A stretch of DNA of 64,000 nucleotides, taken from NCBI RefSeq assembly GCF_002022275.1, contig NZ_MSDF01000052.1, positions 62,001-126,000 of the forward strand. The letters are read 5' to 3'. The translations under genes and the position numbers were made by a program. This DNA comes from Pseudomonas fluorescens. GTDB lineage: Bacteria; Pseudomonadota; Gammaproteobacteria; Pseudomonadales; Pseudomonadaceae. Under the pieces are notes generated by a model that saw only the letters and a program-made list of their open reading frames with translations, did not search any database and was not told where the DNA came from. Shown here piece after piece: positions 18,131 to 25,687 of this stretch. Position 1 is the stretch's first letter. Each line of letters begins with the position of its first letter.

Positions 18131-18569
18131 ATGAAATTGATTGATCGTTTTGCTGTTGGCGCGCTGTTATTGTTCAGCGCACAGGTCTACTCACAAGAGC
18201 AATCCACTCTAAGCGGCGCCAGCAGTGCCGAGCGTAAATACATTGCGCTACCTGCGCTCCTGGATGTACTGAAACGTTATATGGCATTTACAACGTGCTA
18301 ACGGCCTTGCCATTATTCTCTGGAACAAAAACCCCAGTGATTCACGCTTTCTTTCTACAGCGGCCAACATCAGTGAGCGCATTACTTCAGGGGCACAGGA
18401 TGGGGATAATGTCTTTATGCACGATACGTCTCTGCGCTCGGTAGAGGCTACAGAAATGGCCATCCGGGATCTTTCTGCAAAAGGCTTCGTTTTTGTGACG
18501 GCCGAAGAATTGATCAGGCACCGGCAAACGTTAGTGGCGGGGAAAGTCTATACCACTGGGTACGCTTAA
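18131..18569 (+). pseudogene. Decayed polysaccharide deacetylase (NodB family)
   Basis: A 56-codon frame begins with a signal peptide (FAVGALLLFSAQVYS-QE) and reads ERKYIAL before ending at 18301. From about 18285 to 18569, in a different frame, the sequence reads QRANGLAIILWNKNP.., then ISERITSGAQDGDN.FMHD, then SVEATEMAIRDLSAKGFVFVTAEELI, which is the usual C-terminal end of exported NodB-type polysaccharide deacetylases. The catalytic TFDDGP motif and the metal HxxxH region are missing, so the gene has lost internal segments as well as frame. It is not expected to make an active enzyme. The boxes upstream suggest that it once belonged to the QseB/PmrA-type regulon. Confidence 0.75.
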
Positions 18570-18623
18570 TGAATGTGATGAATGATTTACTGATGCTGTG
18601 CTGGATAGTCTGGCTAACAGGGG

Positions 18624-18670
18624 GATCCAGGTAGAAGAGGCCTGGATCTATAGCGCACATTTTATGTGCG
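18624..18670. repeat. Two adjacent inverted repeats
   Basis: GATCCAGG (18624-18631) pairs with CCTGGATC (18641-18648), and CGCACAT (18654-18660) pairs with ATGTGCG (18664-18670). They lie between the deacetylase remnant and the convergent small membrane protein gene, whose stop is inside the second repeat. They may terminate transcription from one or both sides, although no T run follows. Confidence 0.45.
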
Positions 18671-18784
18671 TCGCACAAATTTCCTGGCAATAACCACTAG
18701 AGGGAATACAAACACTGCAAAGAAACACAAGCCCATCAGCATGATAATGAATAAAACATAAGAGAAAACAAGTTGGATATTCAT
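18662..18784 (-). CDS. Small membrane protein, 40 residues
   Basis: A short frame on the minus strand reads MNIQLVFSYVLFIIMLM.. and continues through one long hydrophobic helix into a basic tail ARKFVRRT. An AGAGAGG ribosome site lies about 8 nt before the ATG. The positive-inside rule predicts an outside N-terminus and a cytoplasmic tail. About 90 nt upstream stands a well-formed PmrA/QseB-type promoter in the same orientation. Small single-helix proteins often tune sensor kinases or membrane enzymes; here that is inference. No family is recognised. Confidence 0.6.
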   Translation of the reverse strand: MNIQLVFSYVLFIIMLMGLCFFAVFVFPLVVIARKFVRRT

Positions 18785-19124
18785 ACAATAACCTCTCTGT
18801 GCCGCATCCCACAGGCCGCGGGTTTCTACGTCGGCTTCGTTTAAAGGCGGACGTTTCAGGATGGACCAGAGCGAACTATGGCGGACAATATTTAAGAATG
18901 TCTTAAAAGGATTGGTGAGTTATTAAGACGCCTTCACCGCCCCTGCACATACAAATCGAAGGCTGCCTGGATCGCACGCAAGCCACGCGTTGATCATTGT
19001 CTAAGCTAATTCCATTAAATTATTTATTCCTGTCTTTATAGATCAATATCATCTAACCGAGTTGTCCCCTCAATGCGCCGAAAACCACGCTGCTCAGGCC
19101 TTATACACTCAGGAATCCATACAC
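18785..19124. other. Intergenic region before tauA
   Basis: This 340-nt gap holds the minus-strand PmrA/QseB-type promoter near its left end and an AT-rich tauA upstream region on the right. No further gene is supported. Confidence 0.5.
18875..18907 (-). promoter_or_regulatory. PmrA/QseB-like promoter of the small membrane protein
   Basis: On the minus strand the order is TTTAAG-N5-CTTAAA-N10-CATAGT, with the 10-nt spacer TATTGTCCGC. It shares CGCCATAGT and the same spacing with the sites at 24479 and 25510. This is the geometry of an activator box replacing the -35 element. Confidence 0.65.
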
Positions 19125-20111
19125 ATGAAAACGCTCAAGCTGGCCCGGAACCTCCTCTCGGCCGTGGGCCTCGCTGTACTCTCGTTAAGCGCCCATAGCG
19201 CTGAATTGACCATCGGCTATATCAGCGGTATTGACCCTATCAAACGCGCCATTGCCGATGGCGACTATGAAAAGGGGATTGGCCAGAAAATCGATTGGCG
19301 CAGGTTCGATGCCGGCCCGGCTGTCTTGGCGGCGATGGCCTCCGGTGATGTCCAGATCGGTAACCTTGGCTCGAGCCCGCTGGCTGCTGCGGCGTCGCGA
19401 AACATGCCGCTCGTGGCGTTCATTGTCAGTGCACAGATCCGCAGTTCCGAGGCATTGGTGGTGCGCGATGGCAGTGGTATCAAGACCCCTGCCGACCTGA
19501 TCGGAAAAACCATTGCGGTGCCGTTTGTGTCGACGTCCCATTACAGCCTGCTGGGCGCTCTGAAGCATTGGAACCTGGACCCGCGCAAGGTCAATATCGT
19601 GAACCTGACGCCGGCGCAGATTACCGCTGCCTGGAGTCGCGGCGACATCGACGGTGCATTTACCTGGTCGCCCGCGCTGGGCGAGATCCGCAAGACTGGC
19701 ACCATCCTCACGGATGCCGGCGAGGTTTCAAACTGGGGTGCACCGACCTTTGAGGTGTGGGTAGCGCGCAAGGATTTCGCGGAAAAGAACCCGAAGGTGG
19801 TGGCTGACTTCGCCAAGGTCAGCCTGGCGGCGATTGCTGATTATGCGGCGCACAAGAACGAATGGACGGCAGACTCTGCGCCGGTGAAGAGCATCGCCAG
19901 GCTGACCGGTGCAAACGCTGCGGATATTCCGGAATTGCTCAACGGCTCCTCCTATCCGACCGCCGCTGAACAAAAGAGCGCTCAATACCTGGCAGGCGGC
20001 ACCGCCCGGGAAATTGCCAAGACCGCCGAGTTTCTGAAAGATCAGGGGAAAATCGAAAAGGTTCTGCCGGATTACTCAGCCTTTGTCAGCGACAAGTTTA
20101 TCGGGCAGTGA
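19125..20111 (+). CDS. tauA: Taurine ABC transporter substrate-binding protein
   Basis: This 328-residue periplasmic protein starts at MKTLKLARN, with an AGGAA ribosome site; the signal peptide ends near LSAHS-AE. The sequence ELTIGYISGIDPIKRAIADG and the later SGDVQIGNLGSSPLAAAASR and STSHYSLLGALKHW segments follow TauA of sulfonate uptake. The E. coli protein is about the same length. It should bind taurine and pass it to TauBC. No tauB or tauC lies in the window: tauD follows directly. The transporter core must therefore be encoded elsewhere, or this cluster is a partial remnant. Confidence 0.88.
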   Translation: MKTLKLARNLLSAVGLAVLSLSAHSAELTIGYISGIDPIKRAIADGDYEKGIGQKIDWRRFDAGPAVLAAMASGDVQIGNLGSSPLAAAASRNMPLVAFIVSAQIRSSEALVVRDGSGIKTPADLIGKTIAVPFVSTSHYSLLGALKHWNLDPRKVNIVNLTPAQITAAWSRGDIDGAFTWSPALGEIRKTGTILTDAGEVSNWGAPTFEVWVARKDFAEKNPKVVADFAKVSLAAIADYAAHKNEWTADSAPVKSIARLTGANAADIPELLNGSSYPTAAEQKSAQYLAGGTAREIAKTAEFLKDQGKIEKVLPDYSAFVSDKFIGQ

Positions 20112-20113
20112 TC

Positions 20114-20947
20114 ATGAACCTGAGTCTTCGTCCCCTCGGCCCTGCGATTGGCGCCGAGGTAGAGGGGCTGGATATGTCCCAGCCTCTGAGCGAGCAGCAA
20201 CGCCACTGGGTGGAGCACGCGCTGCTCCAGCATCAGGTGCTGTTCTTTCGTAACCAGTCCATCACCGCCGCAGAACACGTAGCGTTTGCTGCGTGTTTCG
20301 GCGATTTGCATCGACATCCCATTTACCCCCATGTCGATCTGCACCCGGAGTTGCTGCTGATCGACACTGCTGTCACCGATGTGCGCGATAACGCGATCTG
20401 GCATACCGACGTCACGTTTCTCGCGGCGCCGGCAATGGGGTCTGTGCTGGCCGCCCGGCAAGTGCCTGACTTCGGCGGCGATACATTGTGGGCCAATGGT
20501 GTGGCTGCGTTCGACGCATTGTCTGCGCCGCTCAGAAGCCTGCTCGACGGCCTGACAGCCACTCATGAGCTAACCAAATCATTTCCCACTTCACGCTTTG
20601 GCAACACACCGCAGGCGCTGGAGCGCTACGAAAAAGCCAGGAGGGATCATCCACCGCTGTCACATCCTGTGGTCAGGACCCATCCGGCTACAGGGCGCAA
20701 GGCGTTGTTTGTGAATGAAGGTTTTACGACGCGGATCAATGAGCTGGAGGCGGCAGAGAGCGATACGCTGCTGAGGTTCCTGTTCAGCCATGTGAGTCGC
20801 CCTGAATTTAAGGTGCGCTGGCAATGGAAAGCCAATGATGTAGCGTTCTGGGATAATCGCATTACCCAGCATTACGCGATTGATGACTACCGCCCGCAGC
20901 GACGTATCATGCACCGCGCGACTATTCTGGGTGACGTACCTTTTTAG
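20114..20947 (+). CDS. tauD: Taurine dioxygenase
   Basis: This 277-residue enzyme is an Fe(II)/2-oxoglutarate-dependent dioxygenase. The metal triad is visible as WHTDVTF (His97, Asp99) and QHYAIDDY (His253), and the 2-oxoglutarate arginine as RRIMHRAT (Arg268). GGDTLW, HPVVRTHP and FVNEGFTTRI are conserved TauD phrases. It releases sulfite from taurine during sulfur starvation. The tauA stop overlaps a possible GTG start at 20108; ATG 20114 is preferred by comparison with TauD. The immediate tauA-tauD order implies co-transcription and loss or relocation of tauBC. Confidence 0.9.
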   Translation: MNLSLRPLGPAIGAEVEGLDMSQPLSEQQRHWVEHALLQHQVLFFRNQSITAAEHVAFAACFGDLHRHPIYPHVDLHPELLLIDTAVTDVRDNAIWHTDVTFLAAPAMGSVLAARQVPDFGGDTLWANGVAAFDALSAPLRSLLDGLTATHELTKSFPTSRFGNTPQALERYEKARRDHPPLSHPVVRTHPATGRKALFVNEGFTTRINELEAAESDTLLRFLFSHVSRPEFKVRWQWKANDVAFWDNRITQHYAIDDYRPQRRIMHRATILGDVPF

Positions 20948-21008
20948 CCGTTGCGCGTTAAGCTGGCCAGTGTGTTGAATAGAACGACCGGCTCGCACTC
21001 AAACTACG

Positions 21009-21041
21009 CTTAATACATTCTTAAAAGCGCCTGTTTAGAGT
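21009..21041 (+). promoter_or_regulatory. PmrA/QseB-like autoregulatory promoter
   Basis: CTTAAT-N5-CTTAAA-N10-TAGAGT lies 20 nt before the response regulator start. It is the best box in the window and has a good -10 element. Its position directly in front of the QseB/PmrA-like regulator gene suggests autoregulation. Confidence 0.7.
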
Positions 21042-21061
21042 GCGAGCGTTTGTCACGCTCA

Positions 21062-21739
21062 ATGAGGCTACCCGTGTATTTATTGTTGGTCGAAGACGAT
21101 GCAATGCTGGCAGAAGCCATTTGCGATGGAGCCCGGCAAAACGCCTGGAGTGTCGACCATGTCATAGATGCTTCCCGGGCCAAGCTGGCGCTGGTTGAGC
21201 ACACTTATAACGCAGTGTTACTTGACCTCGGCCTTCCGGGAGAGTCCGGGCTAACCGTGCTCAAAACCCTGCGTGGGCAACATGATCCGACACCTGTGGT
21301 GATATTGACCGCTCGCGGCCAGCTCAGTGAACGCATCATCGGCCTGGACGCGGGTGCGGACGATTACCTGGTCAAACCTTTCCAGTTCGATGAGCTTTGG
21401 GCGCGCTTGAGGGCGGTCAGTCGACGCAGTGAAGGGCGGGTGATCTCCCGCCTGACGTTGGGTGATATCGAAGTGGACCGCAGTCGAAATGTGGTGACGC
21501 GTGCGGGCGAGCGCGTGGCGTTGAGTGCCAACGAGTATCGCACGCTGCTGGCGCTGTGGGAGCGACCGGGGCACGTGGTCGCCCGCGACCACTTGCAAGC
21601 GCTGGTATACGGTCACTCCAGCCATGTCGAAAGCAACACCATTGCTGTTTACATTCATCAATTGCGCCGCAAGTTGGGCGACGAGGTCATTACGACGGTG
21701 CATGGTCAGGGTTATATGATCGCTGGCTCCAAAGGATGA
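21062..21739 (+). CDS. OmpR-family response regulator (QseB/PmrA-like)
   Basis: This 225-residue protein has a receiver domain (1-115) with EDD at 11-13, phospho-acceptor Asp55 (AVLLDLGLPG) and the VKPF lysine near 105, and a C-terminal winged helix (about 125-222) with LSANEYRTLLAL and SNTIAVYIHQLRRKLG. The ATG at 21062 fits the receiver start; a TTG at 21050 is in frame but less likely. The predicted transcription start lies only about 14 nt upstream, so the leader is very short. It forms an operon with the kinase through an ATGA overlap. TTTAAG-type boxes nearby are its probable targets (inference). Confidence 0.88.
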   Translation: MRLPVYLLLVEDDAMLAEAICDGARQNAWSVDHVIDASRAKLALVEHTYNAVLLDLGLPGESGLTVLKTLRGQHDPTPVVILTARGQLSERIIGLDAGADDYLVKPFQFDELWARLRAVSRRSEGRVISRLTLGDIEVDRSRNVVTRAGERVALSANEYRTLLALWERPGHVVARDHLQALVYGHSSHVESNTIAVYIHQLRRKLGDEVITTVHGQGYMIAGSKG

Positions 21740-23112
21740 GTTCTTTGCGCCGACGCATGATGCGCGTCCTCTGTCTGACCATCGGTATTTGCTGGGCGCT
21801 GACGCTGGGCCTGTTTCTCTATACACAACTGACCTCCCGCAGCAGCTGGGACAGCAAGTTGCAGACCATCGCCACCAAGCTGCTGCTCTCCATCCCGCAG
21901 GGCGACGGCATTTCCCAATTGACGGGCCCCGGCTTGCGACTGCGCGATAGCGAATTGGCCGACACCGGCGATTTGACCTTCCAGGTCTGGGCCGGCCGGG
22001 ATCATTTAGTCGTGCGGGCACCGGGAGCACCGGCGAGTGCGCTGCGAGCGGATTTCCAGGATGGCTTTTCCAGCCCCCAGGTGGCGGGGCAACGCTGGCG
22101 GGTCTATTCGATTTCCGATAGCACGGGGCATATATTTGTCCAGGTCGGCAATTTGCACAGCGTGATCGACGCCGAAATCCGCCGTAAAACATTTTCGGCG
22201 CTGATCATCATCACCACGTTGCTGACGCTGCTGGGTTTATTTATGTGGCAGGTATTGGCGCGCGCGTTACTGCCGGTATTCGAAATTGAAAAGGCATTGC
22301 GTGAGCGCCACCGCCTCGATCTCACGCCATTGCCGGTGGTCGCTTTACCCCGTGAGTTGCAGCCGCTGGTTGAGGCCTTTAACCATTTGCTGGGCCAGCT
22401 AGACCAGGCGCTCGAAGGCGAGCGGCGATTTATCGGCAACGCCGCCCATGAGTTGCGTACGCCATTGGCAGCCTTGCAGGCGCATGCGCAGATCGCGTTG
22501 CGTGCCACCACCCTGGCCGAGAAGGACGCCACGCTGCTCAAGCTGCAGGCTGTGGCAGCCCGTAGCACGCGGTTATCCGAGCAGTTGCTTGATCTTGCGC
22601 GGCTGGATGCGTCCAACCTTGGGCTGCACCGCGTCCAGGCTGACCTGAGCAAATTGATCGGCTATGTGGCCGATGAATTTGCAGTCCAGGCGGTGCAGCA
22701 GCAACGCACGATGCAACTGTGCACCGAGCCGTGCCTGATCGACTGCGACATCGATGAGATCGGCATCTTGCTACGCAACCTGATTGACAATGCGTTGCGG
22801 TATACCGCGCCGGGCGACAGCGTAAAAATCAGCTGCGGATTTTCGGCACAGGAGGTGTATTTGCAGGTAGCCGACAACGGGCCGGGTGTGCCGATAGTGG
22901 AGCGTGAGATCATCTTCGACCGCTTTCACCGGGTCTCCGGTAATGGCGGGCGGGGCAGTGGCATTGGCCTCTCGCTGGTCAAGAGCATCGCCCAAGGGCA
23001 TAAGGCCCGGATCCAGACCGGCGAGGGGCAAGACGGCAGAGGGCTGACGATTACCGTGTTGTTTCCGCCTGCGATTGTTGCGCAATCCCAGCCTCCAGCA
23101 CCTGGGTCATGA
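21736..23112 (+). CDS. Sensor histidine kinase (QseC/TctE-like)
   Basis: This 458-residue inner-membrane kinase starts at ATG 21736, with AAAGG upstream. Two transmembrane helices (about 11-30 and 153-176) bracket a periplasmic sensor of about 120 residues with FQVWAGRDHLVVRAPGAPA, typical of QseC/TctE kinases. A HAMP-like linker follows, then HisKA with NAAHELRTPLAALQ (His238) and HATPase_c with NLIDNALRYT, DNGPGV and GSGIGLSLVKSI. The C-terminus overlaps the convergent hydrolase gene by 62 nt. The signal is unknown; no acidic metal-binding motif like that of PmrB stands out. Confidence 0.88.
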   Translation: MSSLRRRMMRVLCLTIGICWALTLGLFLYTQLTSRSSWDSKLQTIATKLLLSIPQGDGISQLTGPGLRLRDSELADTGDLTFQVWAGRDHLVVRAPGAPASALRADFQDGFSSPQVAGQRWRVYSISDSTGHIFVQVGNLHSVIDAEIRRKTFSALIIITTLLTLLGLFMWQVLARALLPVFEIEKALRERHRLDLTPLPVVALPRELQPLVEAFNHLLGQLDQALEGERRFIGNAAHELRTPLAALQAHAQIALRATTLAEKDATLLKLQAVAARSTRLSEQLLDLARLDASNLGLHRVQADLSKLIGYVADEFAVQAVQQQRTMQLCTEPCLIDCDIDEIGILLRNLIDNALRYTAPGDSVKISCGFSAQEVYLQVADNGPGVPIVEREIIFDRFHRVSGNGGRGSGIGLSLVKSIAQGHKARIQTGEGQDGRGLTITVLFPPAIVAQSQPPAPGS

Positions 23113-24223
23113 TCTGCGATTGCCAAGCGAAATAGGGGTTATACGTGAGCCTGGCGTGCACTCTGCCCAGCTCGCGATAACCCCACTCCGAATACCAGAC
23201 AGGGTCACCGGACTGGCATTTCTGGTAGGCCGTCTCGCTCTGACCGTTATTGCACAGACGCTCGCTGCCTTGGCGACCGTATTGCGGATTATCAGGGGAG
23301 AACAGCACGCCCATATGGGAAAACTGGCTGATTTTTTCGGCGGGTAACCGATCGCTGCGTACCAACATGCGCGGGCTTTGCAACTCTTTGGCAAGGTCGC
23401 CATACCAGATCATTCGCGACGCGGGGTTGGGAAAGCGACGGTTAAAGGTATCCCGTACAAACGCCACGTCCACCACCGAATCATGGGCGGCGCTGACTAC
23501 CAGCACAGGACGAAGGAATTCACGTGAGGCCAACTTGCTGCGTACCGCCGTACTGCTGAGGTAGTACTGGGCGAACCCATAGGTCGGCACATTCTGGTAG
23601 CGCATGGGTGTCTGTTGGGGCGTCGTGCCTGTCGGTTGCCGCAGCCAGGGCTTGACGGTAGCCAGCCACGGCGTCATCCAGTCGATAAAGAGATTCGACT
23701 TGAAGGCGGGCGAAAACAGCAACAAACCCGCGATCGACTGATCGTCCATCGCGTAATCCACTACCAGGTTTGCACCTGTCGAAAAACCGCCCAGATAAAC
23801 GAAATCGACTTCTTTGCTCAGCAGCGCCACCTGTTGTTCCACCGTGCGGCGCCAATCATCGAGGCTTGCCTCAAGCATGTCAGCGGGCTTGGTGCCGTGG
23901 CCCGGCAGTAACACGGTACGTACGCGGTAGCCTTCACTGGCCAATTGTTTGGCAACGTCAAGAAATGAGCCGGGCGAATCGCCAAGGCCATGCACCAGCA
24001 AAACACCGCGCGCATTCGGCTGCTCGGGAATCCACTCACGGGGAACATTCCAGTTCAGCTCCAGGGTGTGGTCGCTGTTCAGGAAGTTTCGGTCGCGCTC
24101 AATGTGTGTGAGGGTTTGTTGGCGGTAGTCGGCGAAGCTGGCTGGCGCCGGTTGGACAATCTGCGCCGGTGGACGGGCACATCCAGCGAGGCTGACGGCC
24201 ATGAGGGCGTAGAGAAGTTTCAT
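23051..24223 (-). CDS. Lipoprotein alpha/beta hydrolase
   Basis: This 390-residue protein starts at MKLLYALMAVSLAGC, a lipoprotein signal with lipobox Cys15 and an AGGA ribosome site. The alpha/beta-hydrolase features are the oxyanion loop LLVHGLGDSPGSF (about 75-87), PGHG (108-110) and the nucleophile elbow GFSTG (Ser148). A later VVSAAHDSVVD gives the acid residue, and a histidine follows near FSHMG. The substrate is unknown; an esterase or acyl-hydrolase acting at the envelope is likely. A PmrA/QseB-type promoter lies about 250 nt upstream. The 3' end overlaps the kinase gene in the opposite direction. Confidence 0.78.
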   Translation of the reverse strand: MKLLYALMAVSLAGCARPPAQIVQPAPASFADYRQQTLTHIERDRNFLNSDHTLELNWNVPREWIPEQPNARGVLLVHGLGDSPGSFLDVAKQLASEGYRVRTVLLPGHGTKPADMLEASLDDWRRTVEQQVALLSKEVDFVYLGGFSTGANLVVDYAMDDQSIAGLLLFSPAFKSNLFIDWMTPWLATVKPWLRQPTGTTPQQTPMRYQNVPTYGFAQYYLSSTAVRSKLASREFLRPVLVVSAAHDSVVDVAFVRDTFNRRFPNPASRMIWYGDLAKELQSPRMLVRSDRLPAEKISQFSHMGVLFSPDNPQYGRQGSERLCNNGQSETAYQKCQSGDPVWYSEWGYRELGRVHARLTYNPYFAWQSQIMTQVLEAGIAQQSQAETTR

Positions 24224-24478
24224 CTGTATTCCTGAGTGATCCAATAGATGAGGGGTTAAAAACGATAAATGGGCAAAGCAGGCGTCGCCTCCAAAACCCG
24301 ATGGGTCATTAATTGCGCGGTGAGGGCATCGTTGCGTAAACCTGAAGCCCCTGGGCCTGGCTGGGCGCGCGGTTCGTGCCTGTGGGACCTGTTGTCGGGT
24401 TGACACTCCTGAAGCAACGCCGCCAATGCATAACCTGTACGCCAACGCAGTTATTCCTGTAGGGAAATCACAGAGCAA
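24224..24478 (-). other. Leader region of the hydrolase gene
   Basis: About 250 nt lie between the predicted promoter and the hydrolase start. An uninterrupted upstream extension of the hydrolase frame exists, but it lacks a start with a ribosome site and shows no protein-like features. No conserved RNA structure was recognised. Confidence 0.4.
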
Positions 24479-24511
24479 ACTATGGCGGACAATATTTAAG
24501 AAATTTTTAGG
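24479..24511 (-). promoter_or_regulatory. PmrA/QseB-like promoter toward the hydrolase gene
   Basis: On the minus strand the order is CCTAAA-N5-CTTAAA-N10-CATAGT, with spacer TATTGTCCGC identical to that of the 18875 site. The stretch ACTATGGCGGACAATATTTA on the plus strand is shared exactly by the two sites. Confidence 0.6.
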
Positions 24512-24667
24512 GGGGTTGTTTGGTTATTAAGCGCGCTATCAATCGGCATTGGCGTCACCGCTCGTATCCTGTCCATGGGCGAGATGCATCGCGCGATTTC
24601 AGGCAGCGTATTGAAGCAAGGCGGTGGGTTCTGCTCGCCGACTTACCCCGAAAGCGGGTTGCCAGAC

Positions 24668-24820
24668 CTATGCCCCAGGTGCTACCTGCGCACCTTCTAT
24701 CCCGTGGTGTTGCAGTGAACGAGCCACAAAGCCACTGGCCTTTACGTCCTCCACATAATCGCGCAAGGCCTGCCGTGCCAACGCTGTTCGGCTGGCAGGA
24801 TTGCCCCGCTTGTTGTTCAC
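24668..24820 (-). pseudogene. Remnant of an ABC transporter substrate-binding protein
   Basis: A 51-codon minus-strand segment without a proper start reads RTALARQALRDYVEDVKASG, then FVARSLQHHGI.GAQVAPGA, then stop. This is the usual C-terminal end of polar amino-acid binding proteins (a helix ending KASGFV..S.QR.G, then VAP). Nothing of the N-terminal domains is present; the methyltransferase gene begins its 3' end directly upstream. It is a leftover of a deleted gene. Confidence 0.55.
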
Positions 24821-24824
24821 GCGA

Positions 24825-25415
24825 TTAAAACGAGACTGTTTGGTACTTTCTTAAAATATAGGTTCTGCACAAATCGAACGGCGGCAGCCTGACGATATAG
24901 TGTTGCAGGGTGAACCCCGCCAGTCGAAACTCCGACTCTATCCTCGCATGCCCGGGGTCGCCGTTTGCCCCTGAAGAAGGGTCGCCCTTAACGTCAACTG
25001 AGATAATCAAACAATCACGGGTGATTCGATGAAACTCTCGCAGTAAATCCAGGCGAGCAGAAGCGTCAACAAGGCCCTGAAACGGACGCATCGAGAAAAT
25101 ACAGTCCACCGATTCATCCGCAAGGCCCATGGCGAACGATGGGGCGTGCAGACGCACTCGTTCGACCACCCTGGAAGGGTTGGCATTCCAGGCCGAAACC
25201 AACATCGTGGCTGACTTATCGGTGGCAATTATCTTTCGGTCGCGTTTTTCTGCCAGTAATGGCCAGAATCGACCGTCACCGCAAGGCGAGTCCAGCACTG
25301 TGGTGGGCTCGTCAGCCAGGAAAAGAGCCCTGCGAGCGATTAAACGGTCCCAGAAATTGGACAGTGCACGTAACAGGTCGCTTTCCCGTTTATAAAGCAA
25401 CTTTGTATTGCTCAT
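24825..25415 (-). CDS. SAM-dependent methyltransferase
   Basis: This 196-residue protein starts at MSNTKLLYKR (GGGAG ribosome site); the open frame extends upstream, but that part lies in the promoter. Class I methyltransferase motif I is LDSPCGDGRF (41-50), followed by IIATDKSATML and a motif IV-like CIFSMRPFQ. The order and length fit a small Rossmann methyltransferase. The substrate is unknown. The upstream PmrA/QseB-type promoter suggests a lipid or envelope-related target (inference). Confidence 0.78.
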   Translation of the reverse strand: MSNTKLLYKRESDLLRALSNFWDRLIARRALFLADEPTTVLDSPCGDGRFWPLLAEKRDRKIIATDKSATMLVSAWNANPSRVVERVRLHAPSFAMGLADESVDCIFSMRPFQGLVDASARLDLLREFHRITRDCLIISVDVKGDPSSGANGDPGHARIESEFRLAGFTLQHYIVRLPPFDLCRTYILRKYQTVSF

Positions 25416-25509
25416 CGTTTGCTCCCTGCATTGATCGAGGTTGTGAAAAAAGCAGGAGAAACGTTCTGCGCGCCCATACAGTGATTCCTGAAGAGAAGTT
25501 TCAGGGCGC

Positions 25510-25542
25510 ACTATGGCGAACAAACGTTAAAAATTTATTAGA
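25510..25542 (-). promoter_or_regulatory. PmrA/QseB-like promoter of the methyltransferase
   Basis: On the minus strand the order is TCTAAT-N5-TTTAAC-N10-CATAGT, about 95 nt before the methyltransferase start. The half-sites are weaker, but the spacing and CGCCATAGT match the other two minus-strand sites. Confidence 0.55.
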
Positions 25543-25687
25543 CGGTTTTGGCCTGTTACACGCCGGGACGGGCGCGTGGGAAGTGGGTGTTGCGCGAGTG
25601 CTCGCTGGCGCAAGCGCTGAGTACCGTGCCACCCCGCGAAGCGATCTCCCTGATCGCCCCGCAAGTTGACTCACCCTCAGCGCTACA

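Noticed and set aside
24520..24828. 102-codon plus-strand frame
   Set aside because: The opposite strand carries a recognisable binding-protein remnant; this frame has Arg/Pro-rich antisense composition.
18875..25542. Mobile-element or REP interpretation of the repeated ACTATGGCG..TTTAAG segments
   Set aside because: The copies differ outside the box, all lie in promoter positions in the correct direction, and have no terminal repeats or target duplications; a regulator site explains them better.
25548..25687. Possible gene remnant between the methyltransferase promoter and the valS stop
   Set aside because: A frame with LAQALSTVPPREAISLIAPQ looks protein-like, but no family could be recognised and there is no start signal.
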